Shown: positions 25,794-35,400 of the stretch, piece after piece
How positions within the stretch are numbered: position 1 is the first letter of the stretch
Layout of the letters: each line of letters starts with the position of its first letter
Assembly: GCA_043747835.1 (NCBI GenBank)
Contig: JAYTOK010000029.1
Location: forward strand, 51,398 to 115,397
DNA: 64,000 nucleotides
Direction: 5' to 3'
DNA from: CADEED01 sp043747835
GTDB taxonomy: Bacteria > Pseudomonadota > Gammaproteobacteria > Steroidobacterales > Steroidobacteraceae
Position numbers and translations under genes: made by a program
The notes under the pieces: model-generated
Told to the model about the DNA's origin: nothing
Databases searched by the model: none
The model's input: only the letters and a program-made list of their open reading frames with translations

Positions 25794-27403
25794 GCCGCGG
25801 CCTCGCCGGCAGCAGCAGCGGTCGGCGTAGCCTTCGTCGACGCGTCCGCTGGCGCGGACGCGATCAACGCGTAAATTTCATCCGCCGAACATCCGCCTGG
25901 CAACGTCGCGACCTGCACGCGATCCCGCATGACGACGATCCGCGTCGAGACGCGCAGCAGCTCTTCGATCTCCGCGGAGATGAACACGATCGCGAGGCCG
26001 GCAGCGGCGAGCTCGACGAGCCGGTTCATGATCTCGGTCTTGCCCGCGACGTCGATGCCGCGCGTGGGCTCGTCGAGTATCAGCAGGCAGGGATCGGTCG
26101 CGAGCGCGCGCGCGATCACGCACTTCTGCTGGTTGCCGCCCGAGAGCGTGCCGATCGTGCCGTCGAGAGACGGCGCGCGGATGTCGAGCATCTTCGCGAG
26201 CTTGTCGGTGAGTTCGCGCACGCGGGATTGAGGCAGGCGCCGCCACAATCCTTGGCGTGTCTGCAGCGTGAGCACGATGTTGTCGCGGATCGAAAGGTCT
26301 TCGACGATGCCTTCGGTCTTGCGTTCCTCGGGGCAGAAACCCAAGCCGTGAGCGATGGCGTGCGCGGGGTCGCGCAACGAGACTGGTTTGCCTTCGACGG
26401 CGACGCTGCCCGCGTCCGTGCGATCGAGCCCGAACAGCAGGCGCGCGACCTCGGTGCGGCCGGAGCCCAACAACCCGGCGATGCCGACGATTTCGCCACG
26501 ACGGATCTCGAGGTCGACTTTGCCGACGCTGCCGCGGCGCGAAATTCCGTTGGCGCTGAGCACCGTGCTCGCGGCTTTCCCGTTCGCCGCGGCGGATTTG
26601 CCTGTCTGTGTGCGCGACGTTGCCGTCTCCGTGGAGCGGCCCACCATCGCGGCGACGAGCGCCGCATGGTCGAGCGCCGTCGCCGCGTATTCGCCCACCA
26701 GCTTGCCGTTGCGTAGCACGGTGATGCGATCGGAAACCGCGTACACCTGATCGAGGAAATGCGTGACGAACACGATGCCGAGACCGCTGGCGCGCAGGCG
26801 CTTCAGCGTGGCGAACAGGCGGTCGACTTCGCCGCTGTCGAGGCTGGATGTCGGTTCGTCGAGGATGAGCACGCGCGCGGAGATGTCGATCGCGCGCGCG
26901 ATGGCGACCATCTGCTGGATCGCGACGGAGTAGCCGCCGAGCTCGCGGCGCACGTCGATGTCGACGTCGAGGCTCGCCAGCAGCTCGCGCGATCGCGAAT
27001 TCAATGCGCGCCAGTCGATGCCGCCGCCGCGCGACCAGGCGCGCAGCGGTTGGCGACCCGCGAAGATGTTCTCCGCCACCGAGAGGTTGGGGCAGAGGTT
27101 GACCTCTTGATAGACAGTGCTGATGCCGAGCCGCTGCGCATCCAGTGTTGAAGTGGGAACTATCCGATTCCCGCCGAGAGTCATATCACCGGCTTGCAGT
27201 GACTCCACGCCGGTCAAGACCTTGATCAGCGTGGATTTGCCCGCGCCGTTCTGGCCCATCAACGCGTGGACTTCGCCCGCGCGCAGCGTGAAGTCCACGC
27301 CGTCGAGCGCGGGCTTGCCGCCGTAAGAGTGGACGATGCCCCGCGCCGCGAGCAAAGCTAAATTCGCCGCGAGCAGCGGCGTGGTCACGTTGTCTTCAGC
27401 CAC
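25790..27403 (-). CDS. ytfR: Sugar ABC transporter ATPase with two ABC domains, YtfR-like
   Basis: ATP-binding subunit of 537 residues containing two tandem ABC domains, as in RbsA/MglA/YtfR. Domain 1 has an intact Walker A (GQNGAGKST, residues 50-58) and Walker B VLILDEPTSSL. Domain 2 has the looser GLLGSGRTEV instead of a full Walker A, usual for this family, plus the signature LSGGNQQKC and LLILDEPTRGID. The start is a GTG at 27,403, 10 nt after the binding-protein gene. It energises uptake through the two permeases. Confidence 0.92.
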   Translation of the reverse strand: MAEDNVTTPLLAANLALLAARGIVHSYGGKPALDGVDFTLRAGEVHALMGQNGAGKSTLIKVLTGVESLQAGDMTLGGNRIVPTSTLDAQRLGISTVYQEVNLCPNLSVAENIFAGRQPLRAWSRGGGIDWRALNSRSRELLASLDVDIDVRRELGGYSVAIQQMVAIARAIDISARVLILDEPTSSLDSGEVDRLFATLKRLRASGLGIVFVTHFLDQVYAVSDRITVLRNGKLVGEYAATALDHAALVAAMVGRSTETATSRTQTGKSAAANGKAASTVLSANGISRRGSVGKVDLEIRRGEIVGIAGLLGSGRTEVARLLFGLDRTDAGSVAVEGKPVSLRDPAHAIAHGLGFCPEERKTEGIVEDLSIRDNIVLTLQTRQGLWRRLPQSRVRELTDKLAKMLDIRAPSLDGTIGTLSGGNQQKCVIARALATDPCLLILDEPTRGIDVAGKTEIMNRLVELAAAGLAIVFISAEIEELLRVSTRIVVMRDRVQVATLPGGCSADEIYALIASAPADASTKATPTAAAAGEAAA

Positions 27404-27413
27404 GCCGCGTCTC

Positions 27414-28430
27414 TCAATACTTGCGCTTCGGGAATTCCTGCGCCGCGACTTGCCTCGGGAACACCGATTCTTCGGTTACGATGCGCTTCTCGATCGTCTT
27501 GCCGGCGACCACGTCCTTCACGGCGGCCATGAGCTGCGGGCCCAGCAACGGGCTGCACTCGACCGTGACGTTGAGCTTGCCGGCGATCATCGCCTCGAAC
27601 GCGCCTTTCACGCCGTCGATCGAGATGATGATGATGTCGACGCCCGGTTTGAAACCCGCTTCCTCGATCGCCTGGATCGCGCCGATCGCCATGTCGTCGT
27701 TGTGCGCGTAGAGCACGTTGATCTTCTTGCTCTTGTCGGTCCCTTGGGCCTTGAGGAAAGCCTCCATGACTTCCTTGCCCTTTGCGCGCGTGAAGTCGCC
27801 GGTCTGCGAGCGGATGACCTTGAAGCGCGGTTCCGCCGCGATGATTTCCGCGAAACCCTTCTTGCGATCGTTGGCGGGAGCGGAGCCGACCGTGCCCTGC
27901 AGCTCGACGATGTTGATCTCGCCCTGTGCAGCCTTGCCTTCACCCGCGGCGTAGTACTCGAGCAGCCAGCGACCGGCCTTGCGGCCTTCCTCGACGAAGT
28001 CCGAGCCGATCAGCGAGAGGTAGAGAGTCTGGTCGGAAACTTCGACGGCGCGATCCGTGAGGATGACGGGAATCTTCGCGGCCGCAGCTTCGCGCAGCAC
28101 CGTTTCCCAGCCGGTTTCGACGACGGGCGAGAACGCGATGACGTCGACGCGCTGCGCGATGAACGAACGCAGCGCCTTGATCTGGTTTTCCTGTTTCTGC
28201 TGCGCGTCCGAGAACTTCAATTGGATGCCGGCGTCGCGCGCGGAGTCCTGCACGGACTTCGTGTTCGCGGTGCGCCACTCGCTCTCGGCGCCGATCTGGC
28301 TGAACCCGAGCACGATGGGTTTCGAAGCGCCGTCGCCGGCCGGCTCCTTTCCTTCAGAATTTTGGGTTCCGCCCGAACAGGCGGCGAGTATGGCGGCGCC
28401 CGCGAGCGCGAGCAGAGAATTGCGGATCAT
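27414..28430 (-). CDS. ytfQ: Periplasmic sugar-binding lipoprotein, YtfQ-like
   Basis: Substrate-binding protein of 338 residues, type I periplasmic fold. The lipobox LAAC ends a short signal (MIRNSLLALAGAAILAAC), so it is predicted to be lipid-anchored, unlike E. coli YtfQ. Conserved blocks are FSQIGAESEWRTANTKS, VDVIAFSPVVETGW and YAHNDDMAIGAIQAIEEAG. A GGGGGGA Shine-Dalgarno lies about 9 nt before the ATG. It is the first transporter gene, after the GguC-like gene. Galactofuranose and arabinofuranose are the known ligands of the family. Confidence 0.9.
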   Translation of the reverse strand: MIRNSLLALAGAAILAACSGGTQNSEGKEPAGDGASKPIVLGFSQIGAESEWRTANTKSVQDSARDAGIQLKFSDAQQKQENQIKALRSFIAQRVDVIAFSPVVETGWETVLREAAAAKIPVILTDRAVEVSDQTLYLSLIGSDFVEEGRKAGRWLLEYYAAGEGKAAQGEINIVELQGTVGSAPANDRKKGFAEIIAAEPRFKVIRSQTGDFTRAKGKEVMEAFLKAQGTDKSKKINVLYAHNDDMAIGAIQAIEEAGFKPGVDIIIISIDGVKGAFEAMIAGKLNVTVECSPLLGPQLMAAVKDVVAGKTIEKRIVTEESVFPRQVAAQEFPKRKY

Positions 28431-28469
28431 CTTCGTATCCCCCCGGAATTAGTTAGGGCTTCTCGCAGG

Positions 28470-29474
28470 CTACAGCGCGCGCACTCCATGCACTGCGTAA
28501 CCATCGCTCGCGAGAGCGAGCGGGTTGCGCAGCGGCGCGCCGAGCGCCGGCAGGTCCACTTCGAACACGTCGCCGGGTTCTGGTTGGATGCCGTCAGCGA
28601 AGCTTATGGTAGATGTGCCGAAAAAATGCAGGTGAACGTCGCCCGGACGCCGATGCGCCGGATATTTGAAGTGGTGGTACTCGAGATTGGCGAGCGAGTG
28701 ACACATGTTGTCCTCCCCCGTCACGAACGGCTTCTCCCAGATCACCTGGCCGCCGCGACGGATGCGGCTCGCGCCTTCCATGTGGGCCGGGAGGGCGCCG
28801 GTGCGCAACTCCGGGCCGACCGCGCAGGGGCGCAGCTTCGAATGCGCGAGATAGAGGTAGTTCTTGCGCTCGGTCACGTGATCGGAGAACTCGTTGCCGA
28901 TCGCGAATCCGAGCCGGCGCGGCACGCCGGCCGCGTCGATGAGGTAGAGGCCGACGATCTCCGGTTCCTCGCCGCCGTCGAGCGCGAAGCCGGGCGAGGA
29001 GAGTTCGCCGCCGCAGCCCGAGACGATCGCGCCGTCTCCCTTGTAGAACCATTCGGGTTGCGCGCCCGGGGACGAATCCGTGGGGCGACCACCCTCGACC
29101 CCCCACTTGAACATCTGCATCGAGTCCGAGAGCGTTTCGGCGGCGAGCTTCTTGTGCATGCCGTCACGCGCGGCGGCGCTGCCGAGATGCGTGAGGCCGG
29201 TGCCGGAGACGAGGCAGCGCGCGGGATCCGGGTGCGTCAGTGGCGGCAAGACCCGCCGTTCGGCGAGCAGGTCGGGATAGGGAATCCGGCTGGCACTCGC
29301 GAGTGGAGTCGCATGCGCTTCGAGCGATTCACCCGCCGCGATCGCCGATTGCGCAAGCTCATAGGTCGACGCGAACGCGCCCACGCGCCCGACGGCAACG
29401 CCGTCCGGCGTGACCCAGCCGACGCCCGGCTGTCCGCTTTCGGTTGAGAACTGGATGAGTCGCAAGCCCGGCAT
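28470..29474 (-). CDS. gguC: GguC/AraD1 family (fumarylacetoacetate hydrolase fold) protein
   Basis: FAH-fold protein of 334 residues, matching the AraD1/GguC group found beside sugar ABC importers and arabinose genes. Motifs include LVSGTGLTHLGSA, FYKGDGAIVSG, AIGNEFSDH and DVHLHFFGTSTISF. In oxidative pentose pathways this family is linked to 2-keto-3-deoxy sugar acids, though the exact reaction of GguC itself is not settled. The ATG at 29,474 is chosen because upstream codons in the open frame run through the divergent promoter region. It is the first gene of the arabinan operon, 39 nt before ytfQ. Confidence 0.85.
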   Translation of the reverse strand: MPGLRLIQFSTESGQPGVGWVTPDGVAVGRVGAFASTYELAQSAIAAGESLEAHATPLASASRIPYPDLLAERRVLPPLTHPDPARCLVSGTGLTHLGSAAARDGMHKKLAAETLSDSMQMFKWGVEGGRPTDSSPGAQPEWFYKGDGAIVSGCGGELSSPGFALDGGEEPEIVGLYLIDAAGVPRRLGFAIGNEFSDHVTERKNYLYLAHSKLRPCAVGPELRTGALPAHMEGASRIRRGGQVIWEKPFVTGEDNMCHSLANLEYHHFKYPAHRRPGDVHLHFFGTSTISFADGIQPEPGDVFEVDLPALGAPLRNPLALASDGYAVHGVRAL

Positions 29475-29570
29475 GATGGGTTTGCTATCAATAGCCAACA
29501 AGCCCGAGATTGGTACGGATCTATACTCATCGGTATATGTATGGATCGGGACGCAGAGGGAAACAAGAAA
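29475..29570. promoter_or_regulatory. Divergent promoter region of the arabinan operon and its LysR gene
   Basis: This 96-nt space separates the divergently read gguC-like and LysR genes. A dyad TATAC-N6-GTATA (29,522-29,537) lies in the middle, the sort of AT-rich partial palindrome LysR-type regulators bind. Position and context, rather than a matched consensus, support the assignment. The LysR protein probably controls both directions. Confidence 0.5.
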
Positions 29571-30539
29571 ATGTCCGCGAATACACCCTGGTTCATCCGC
29601 GCGCGGCTCAAGACACGCCAGCTGATGCTGCTCACCGCGATATGCGATGAGGGCAATATTCACCGTGCCGCCGAAGTTTTGAACATGTCTCAGCCGGCCG
29701 CGAGCAAGCTGCTCAAGGATCTCGAGGACATGCTTGGCGTGTCATTGTTCGAACGCCAGCCGCGCGGCATGCGGCCCAACTGGTACGGCGAAACGATGAT
29801 CCGCCACGCGCGCATCGCGCTGTCCAGCCTGCGCGAGGCGGGGCAGGAGATCGAAGCGTTGAAAACCGGGCTGTCGGGACACGTGAGTCTCGGCGCGATC
29901 ACCGGTCCCGCGCTGTCACTGATTCCGCAGGCGATCATGATCGTCGCGCGCGAGAACCCGAAGCTGCGCGTCGAGCTGCACGTCGAATCGAGCAACGTGC
30001 TGATCGAGCAGCTCGCACAGGGAAAGGTCGACATCATGGTCGGCCGTCTGTTCGAACGTCAGGACAAGACGGGCCTGCGATATGAACGACTCGCGGAAGA
30101 GCCGGTGGCCGCGGTCGTGCGCCCCGGACACCCGCTGCTGAACGTCGTGGGACTCAGTCTCAAGACCGTGGAGCCGAAGCCGTGGATCGTGCCGCCGCAG
30201 GGCAGCGTGCTGCGTCACCGCTTCGATCTCATGTTCCAGGAAGCGGGTCTCGCGCCGCCGACGCAGCTCATCGAAACCTCATCGCTGCTGTTCGTGACCA
30301 AGATGCTGCAGCAGACTGACTTCATCGCCGTCATCCCGACCGAGGTCGCGCGCTACTACGCGACGTACGGAATGATCTCGCTCCTGCCGATGTCGTTGTC
30401 GTGCACGATGGATGCCTTCGGCATCATCACGCGCACCGACTGGCTGTTGTCTCCCGCGGCCAATGTGTTGTTGCGCGCGCTCAAGACTTCGGCGGTGAGT
30501 AGTTATGGTTGCGCGCCGGATCCCAAGAGCGCCGCGTAA
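29571..30539 (+). CDS. LysR-family regulator of the arabinose locus
   Basis: Transcription factor of 322 residues. The N-terminal winged helix-turn-helix spans about 10-70 (RQLMLLTAICDEGNIHRAAEVLNMSQPAASKLLKDLE, conserved LysR HTH). The effector domain begins near 95 (SGHVSLGAI) and is full length. The ATG at 29,571 has an AGAGGG 10-15 nt upstream and is preferred over the in-frame ATG at 29,541, which has none. It is divergent from the gguC-like gene and followed 74 nt later by the dehydratase. A sugar or sugar-acid effector is likely; similar LysR genes in arabinose/galactose loci are called gguR or araR. Confidence 0.85.
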   Translation: MSANTPWFIRARLKTRQLMLLTAICDEGNIHRAAEVLNMSQPAASKLLKDLEDMLGVSLFERQPRGMRPNWYGETMIRHARIALSSLREAGQEIEALKTGLSGHVSLGAITGPALSLIPQAIMIVARENPKLRVELHVESSNVLIEQLAQGKVDIMVGRLFERQDKTGLRYERLAEEPVAAVVRPGHPLLNVVGLSLKTVEPKPWIVPPQGSVLRHRFDLMFQEAGLAPPTQLIETSSLLFVTKMLQQTDFIAVIPTEVARYYATYGMISLLPMSLSCTMDAFGIITRTDWLLSPAANVLLRALKTSAVSSYGCAPDPKSAA

Positions 30540-30613
30540 TGCCAAAGCCGATATGCCACGCCTGCAGAAAATTATTGTTCGCATATGTTTGAGCCTTGTA
30601 GGCTGCCGCACCG

Positions 30614-32338
30614 ATGGATGTTCCAAAAAAGCGTGCGCGTCGCAGTCAGGCGTGGTTCGGACGTGAAGGCAAGGATGGATTTCTCCATCGCAGCTGGATC
30701 AAGAACCAGGGCTATCCCGACGATCTGTTCGACGGTCGCCCCGTCATCGGCATCTGCAACACGTGGAGCGAACTGACGCCGTGTAACGGCCATTTCCGCG
30801 AGCTCGCGGAGTTCGTGAAGCGCGGTGTGTACGAAGCCGGCGGGTTCCCGCTCGAATTTCCCGTGATGTCGCTCGGCGAGACGCAACTGCGTCCGACCGC
30901 GATGTTGTTCCGCAATCTCGCGAGCATGGACGTCGAAGAATCCATTCGCGGCAATCCGCTCGACGGCGTCGTGCTGCTGATGGGCTGCGACAAGACCACG
31001 CCCGCGTTGCTGATGGGCGCGGCGAGTTGCGACATCCCGACGATCGGTGTGAGCGGCGGTCCGATGCTGTCGGGTCAATTCCGCGGCAAACAGATCGGCT
31101 CGGGCACCGGCGTCTGGCAGATGTCCGAAGACGTCCGCGCCGGCAAGATGGCGCAGGAAGAATTCACCGCCGCCGAATCGTGCATGCACCGCTCGAAAGG
31201 GCACTGCATGACGATGGGCACGGCGTCGACGATGGCGAGCATGGTCGAGGCGCTCGGCGTCGCGTTGCCCGGCAACGCCGCGATTCCCGCGGTCGATTCG
31301 CGCCGTTACCGCCAGGCGCAGCTCACCGGCCGTCGCATCGTCGAGATGGTCGAGGAGGAGATGAACCTCTCGAAGATCCTGACGCGTGCTGCGTTCGAGA
31401 ACGCGATCCGGGTCAATGCCGCGATCGGCGGTTCGACGAACGCGGTGATCCATCTGCTCGCTATTGCAGGCCGCATCGGCGTGAAGCTGTCCTTGAGCGA
31501 CTGGGACAAGATCGGCTCCGAGTTGCCGTGTCTGCTGAACCTGCAGCCGTCGGGCAAATACCTGATGGAAGATTTTTACTACGCGGGCGGATTGCCGGCG
31601 GTGATGAAAGAGATCGCGCACGTGCTCGATGGCAAGGCCGTGACGGTGAACGGCAAGACGATTGGCGAGAACATCGCCGACGCGCCGAACTGGAATCGCG
31701 ACGTGATCAAGCCGCTGGCGGAGCCATTTCGCGATCGCGCCGGGATTGCCGTACTGCGCGGCAATCTCGCGCCGGATGGTGCCGTGATCAAGCCGTCGGC
31801 CGCGTCGCCGCACCTGCTCAAGCACAAGGGCAAGGCCGTCGTCTTCGAGAGCATCGAGGACCTGCACGCGCGCATCGACGACGAGAATCTCGACATCGAC
31901 GAGAACAGCATCATGGTGCTGAAGGGTTGCGGGCCGAAGGGTTATCCGGGCATGGCGGAGGTCGGCAACATGCCGCTGCCGCCCAAACTACTGCGCCGGG
32001 GGATCACCGATATCTTGAGAATTTCCGATGCGCGCATGAGCGGCACGGCGTATGGCGCCGTGGTGCTGCACGTGTCGCCGGAAGCGGCGGCGGGCGGGCC
32101 GCTCGCGCTGGTGAAGAACGGCGACCTGATCGAAGTCGACGTGCCCGCGCGCAAGCTGCATCTCGACGTGAGCGATGAGGAATTGGCGCAGCGTCGCGCG
32201 GCGTGGAAGCCGGCCGTGGCGCCGCAGCGCGGGTGGTACAAGATCTACGTCGATCATGTGCAGCAGGCGCATCTCGGCGCGGATCTGGATGTGCTGGTCG
32301 GCGGGAGTGGGGCAGACGTTTCGCGCGATAGTCACTAG
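30614..32338 (+). CDS. L-arabonate dehydratase (IlvD/EDD family)
   Basis: Iron-sulfur dehydratase of 574 residues that converts a pentonate to 2-keto-3-deoxy-pentonate. The three cluster cysteines are C57 (TPCNGH), C125 (GCDKTTPA) and C198 (KGHCMTMGT); their 68- and 73-residue spacing equals that of the Rhizobium arabinonate dehydratase as I recall it (59/127/200). The N-terminal RRSQAWFGREGKDGFLHRSW also matches the sugar-acid branch rather than IlvD. L-arabonate is favoured over xylonate because of the arabinan genes next door. The arabinose dehydrogenase, lactonase and ketoglutarate semialdehyde dehydrogenase are not in the window. Confidence 0.88.
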   Translation: MDVPKKRARRSQAWFGREGKDGFLHRSWIKNQGYPDDLFDGRPVIGICNTWSELTPCNGHFRELAEFVKRGVYEAGGFPLEFPVMSLGETQLRPTAMLFRNLASMDVEESIRGNPLDGVVLLMGCDKTTPALLMGAASCDIPTIGVSGGPMLSGQFRGKQIGSGTGVWQMSEDVRAGKMAQEEFTAAESCMHRSKGHCMTMGTASTMASMVEALGVALPGNAAIPAVDSRRYRQAQLTGRRIVEMVEEEMNLSKILTRAAFENAIRVNAAIGGSTNAVIHLLAIAGRIGVKLSLSDWDKIGSELPCLLNLQPSGKYLMEDFYYAGGLPAVMKEIAHVLDGKAVTVNGKTIGENIADAPNWNRDVIKPLAEPFRDRAGIAVLRGNLAPDGAVIKPSAASPHLLKHKGKAVVFESIEDLHARIDDENLDIDENSIMVLKGCGPKGYPGMAEVGNMPLPPKLLRRGITDILRISDARMSGTAYGAVVLHVSPEAAAGGPLALVKNGDLIEVDVPARKLHLDVSDEELAQRRAAWKPAVAPQRGWYKIYVDHVQQAHLGADLDVLVGGSGADVSRDSH

Positions 32339-32348
32339 CGGGGTCACC

Positions 32349-32403
32349 GAGTTAAAGGGGACAGATCTATTTAGCGGCTAAATAGATCTGTCCCCTTTAA
32401 CTC
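32349..32403. repeat. Perfect REP-like palindrome between convergent genes
   Basis: Two perfectly complementary 26-nt arms (32,349-32,374 and 32,378-32,403) are separated by a 3-nt loop CGG. Each arm carries AAAGGGGACAGATCTATTT or its complement. The right arm covers the stop codon of the sensor-kinase gene. It sits 11 nt after the dehydratase stop, so it would also act as a bidirectional terminator. The GGGGACAGATCTATTT word is the type of unit seen in REP elements mobilised by RAYT transposases in Gammaproteobacteria; no such transposase is in the window. Confidence 0.8.
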
Positions 32404-35400
32404 TTCTTCTTCGCGAAGTGCGCGGCCAGCGCCGTGCGCAACTCCACGAGCTTCGGCGGTTTGCTCAACACCTGATCCACGCCCGGCGGAACATCGCCTT
32501 CCGCGACCAGCCGTCGTCCCCAACCCGTCAGCATCAACACGATCGTGGTCGGAACGCTCGTCTTGATCGTTGCCGCGACCTTGCGGCCGTCGACGTGCGG
32601 CATCCCGAGATCGGTGATCACCACGGGGAAAGGCTTGCCCGCCGCATGCGCCTCGACGAACGCGTTGATGCCCGCCTGTCCGCCGCCGGCCGCCGTCACT
32701 TCGTGGCCTTCGTTCTCGAGCGCGTCGCGCAACGATTTCAACAGCATCGGATCGTCGTCGACGATGAGGATGCGCGTGGGTCCGATGGGTGGCTTGTGCG
32801 AGCCTGTGCTGATCGCAGAAGGCGGCGGCGCGACGGCGAAGCTCATCCGCACGGTGGTGCCCTTGCCGGGCTCGCTTTCGATCTCGAGATTCGAACCGTG
32901 CCTCTGCGCGACGCCGTAGACCATCGCGAGTCCGAGGCCCGTGCCGCGCGCGCCCTTGGTGGTGAAGAACGGCTCGAGGCAGCGACGGCGCGTGTCCTCG
33001 TCCATGCCAATACCGGCGTCCATGACTTCGAGCGCTACGATCTGACCTCTGCTGCCGGCGACCACGCGCGTCCGTAGCGTGAGCGGTCCGCCCTGCGGCA
33101 TCGCGTCGACGGCGTTGAACACGAGGTTCACGAGCGCGTCGCGAATCTGACTCTCCACCGCGGAGACCTGCGGCAGTCCCACCCCGAGTTCGAGCCGCAT
33201 GTCGACCGACACGCCGCGCTGTTGCGCCATGTCGCTCCAGCGCGCGCGCGTGAGATCGACGACCTGCTTCACGAGCACATTGAGATCCACGGGCTGCAGC
33301 GAAATTTGCGGCTCGCGCAGGCGATAGAACTCGCCCATGCGCGCGACGGTCTGCGCGACGTCGTCGACCGCGCGCTGGATGATCTCGAGCTGCTGACGCC
33401 CACGCGCCGTGAGATTCGGTTCGCGCTCGAGCAACGCCTCGGTGTACAGCGCGACGGGCGACACCGCGTTGTTGATGTCGTGCGCGATGCCGCTCGCCAT
33501 CTGCCCCAGCGCGCGCAGCCGCTCCTGCTGCATCACCTGTTGCTGGGTCTGGCGCAGGTCGTCGTAGGCCTGCTGCAACGCTTCGTAGAGTTGCGCCTGG
33601 TGCGCGGCCAGCGCCGTGTGCTCGCTGGCCTGACGGAGGAACTCGCATTCGCCGCTGCTGAAACCGTCGGCCTTCGTGCGCGCGCAGACCAGAACCCCGA
33701 ACACCTGGCTCTCGATGAGCAGCGGCGCGATGACGAGCGAGCGCAACCCCGCGCTCGCGAGTTTCGCCGGAAACGGAAACGGCGAGTTCTCGATGTGCGG
33801 TTCGTACACGAGCTCACCGCGCACGCAACGCGCAAGTCCGTTCTCGTCGATCGGAACAATCGCATCCTGCGCGATTCCCAGCGTCGTCGCGACGGCCGCG
33901 CTGCGCGCGCCGACGCAATGCACCGCGAGACGATTCTCGAACGAGTCGTAGAGAAAAATGCAGCAGAAATCGACGGGCAGTTCCTCCTCGATCGTGCGCA
34001 CGACCACCTGGAAGATGCTGCGCAGGTCCTGGCGCTCGCCGATCGCGTGCGTCACGCGCGACAGCAGTGCCAGGCGCGAGAGCTGCTCGCGCAGGCGCAC
34101 GTCGGCGTGCATGCGTTCGGAGACGTCGCGGTAGTTGGTGACGATCGCACCCACTGCCGGGTCGTCGAGCAGGTTGGTCGCGACGCCTTCGAGCCACAGC
34201 CAGTGGCCCGCCTTGTGCCGGCGCCGCCAGAGCACGGGTATGGGTGTCTGCGGATTCGCGAGCAGGTCGTCGATATATTTTTTGAGCAGCGGCAGATCGT
34301 CGGGGTGGGTGTTCTCCGGTCCCATGCGACCGACCAGCTCTTCCGGGGTGTAGCCCTCCACGGCCGCGACCGCGGGGCTCAGATAGAGAATCTTGTTGTC
34401 CTTGTCGATGAGCGCGATGCTGTCCGAGCCGTGTTCGAGCAACGCCCGGAATCGATGTTCGCTGTGGCGCAGGGACACGTTGGCGGCCGCGAGCTCCGCG
34501 GTGCGCTGCTCGACGCGCAGCTCCAGTTGATCGCGCGCGTCCTGCAGCGCGCTGGCGGCAGCGGCGGCGTCCGTCACGTCGCGCGCGGTTCCGTACATCA
34601 GATTGCCGCGCGGCATCGACCGCCACGACAGCACGCGCCAACCGCCGTCCTTGTGACGGAAGCGCGCTTCGAAGTGCGTGATGCGCTCGCCGTGGCGCAT
34701 CTGCCGCTCGACCGCCCGCAGCGATTTCAACTGGTCGTCGGGATGGATCATCTCCATGTAGCCGAGCGCGAGGAACTCGTCGACGGTGTACCCGAGCGTC
34801 TCAGAGACCGCGGCGCTCGCGCGCAGCCAGCGACCGTCGCCACTCGCGATCACGAAAATGTCGAGAGCGAGGTCGAAGAATTCGCGCAACTCGCGCTCCG
34901 CCCGTTCACGGCCCGCGAAATCGCGGCGAATCGCGAGCAGCGCGAGCAGCGCGAACAGGATCGCGAGCACGCCGCCGCCGACGATCACCGCCTGCGTGAG
35001 GTTCGCGCTGCGTGCCGCCTGCTTCTCGGCATCGGCGAGCCGCGCGTGCTCGCGCGTCGTCATCTCGCTCGCGAATTCGCGGACGCGCAATTGCAACGCG
35101 AGGCCCGGACGGCCGCGGTCGAGGCTCTCCAGTACGGCGGACAGGCCGCTCGAGCGGCGCAGCTGGATGACCTGGTCGCAGCGCGCGAGTCGCGCGCGCA
35201 CGGCGTCCGCGAGCGGGTCGACTCGCGCGAGCTGCGCCTTGTCACTCCGGACCGCGTCCCGCAGCTCCGCCAGCAAACCTTTGACGCGGCCGGTGGCGCG
35301 CGTGTAGTCCGCGGCGAACCGTTCGTCGCCCGTGATGACGAAGGCGCGCTGCGCGCTCTCGGCTTCGATGGCGGTCGCCCGCAGCGTTTCGATGTTCGCG

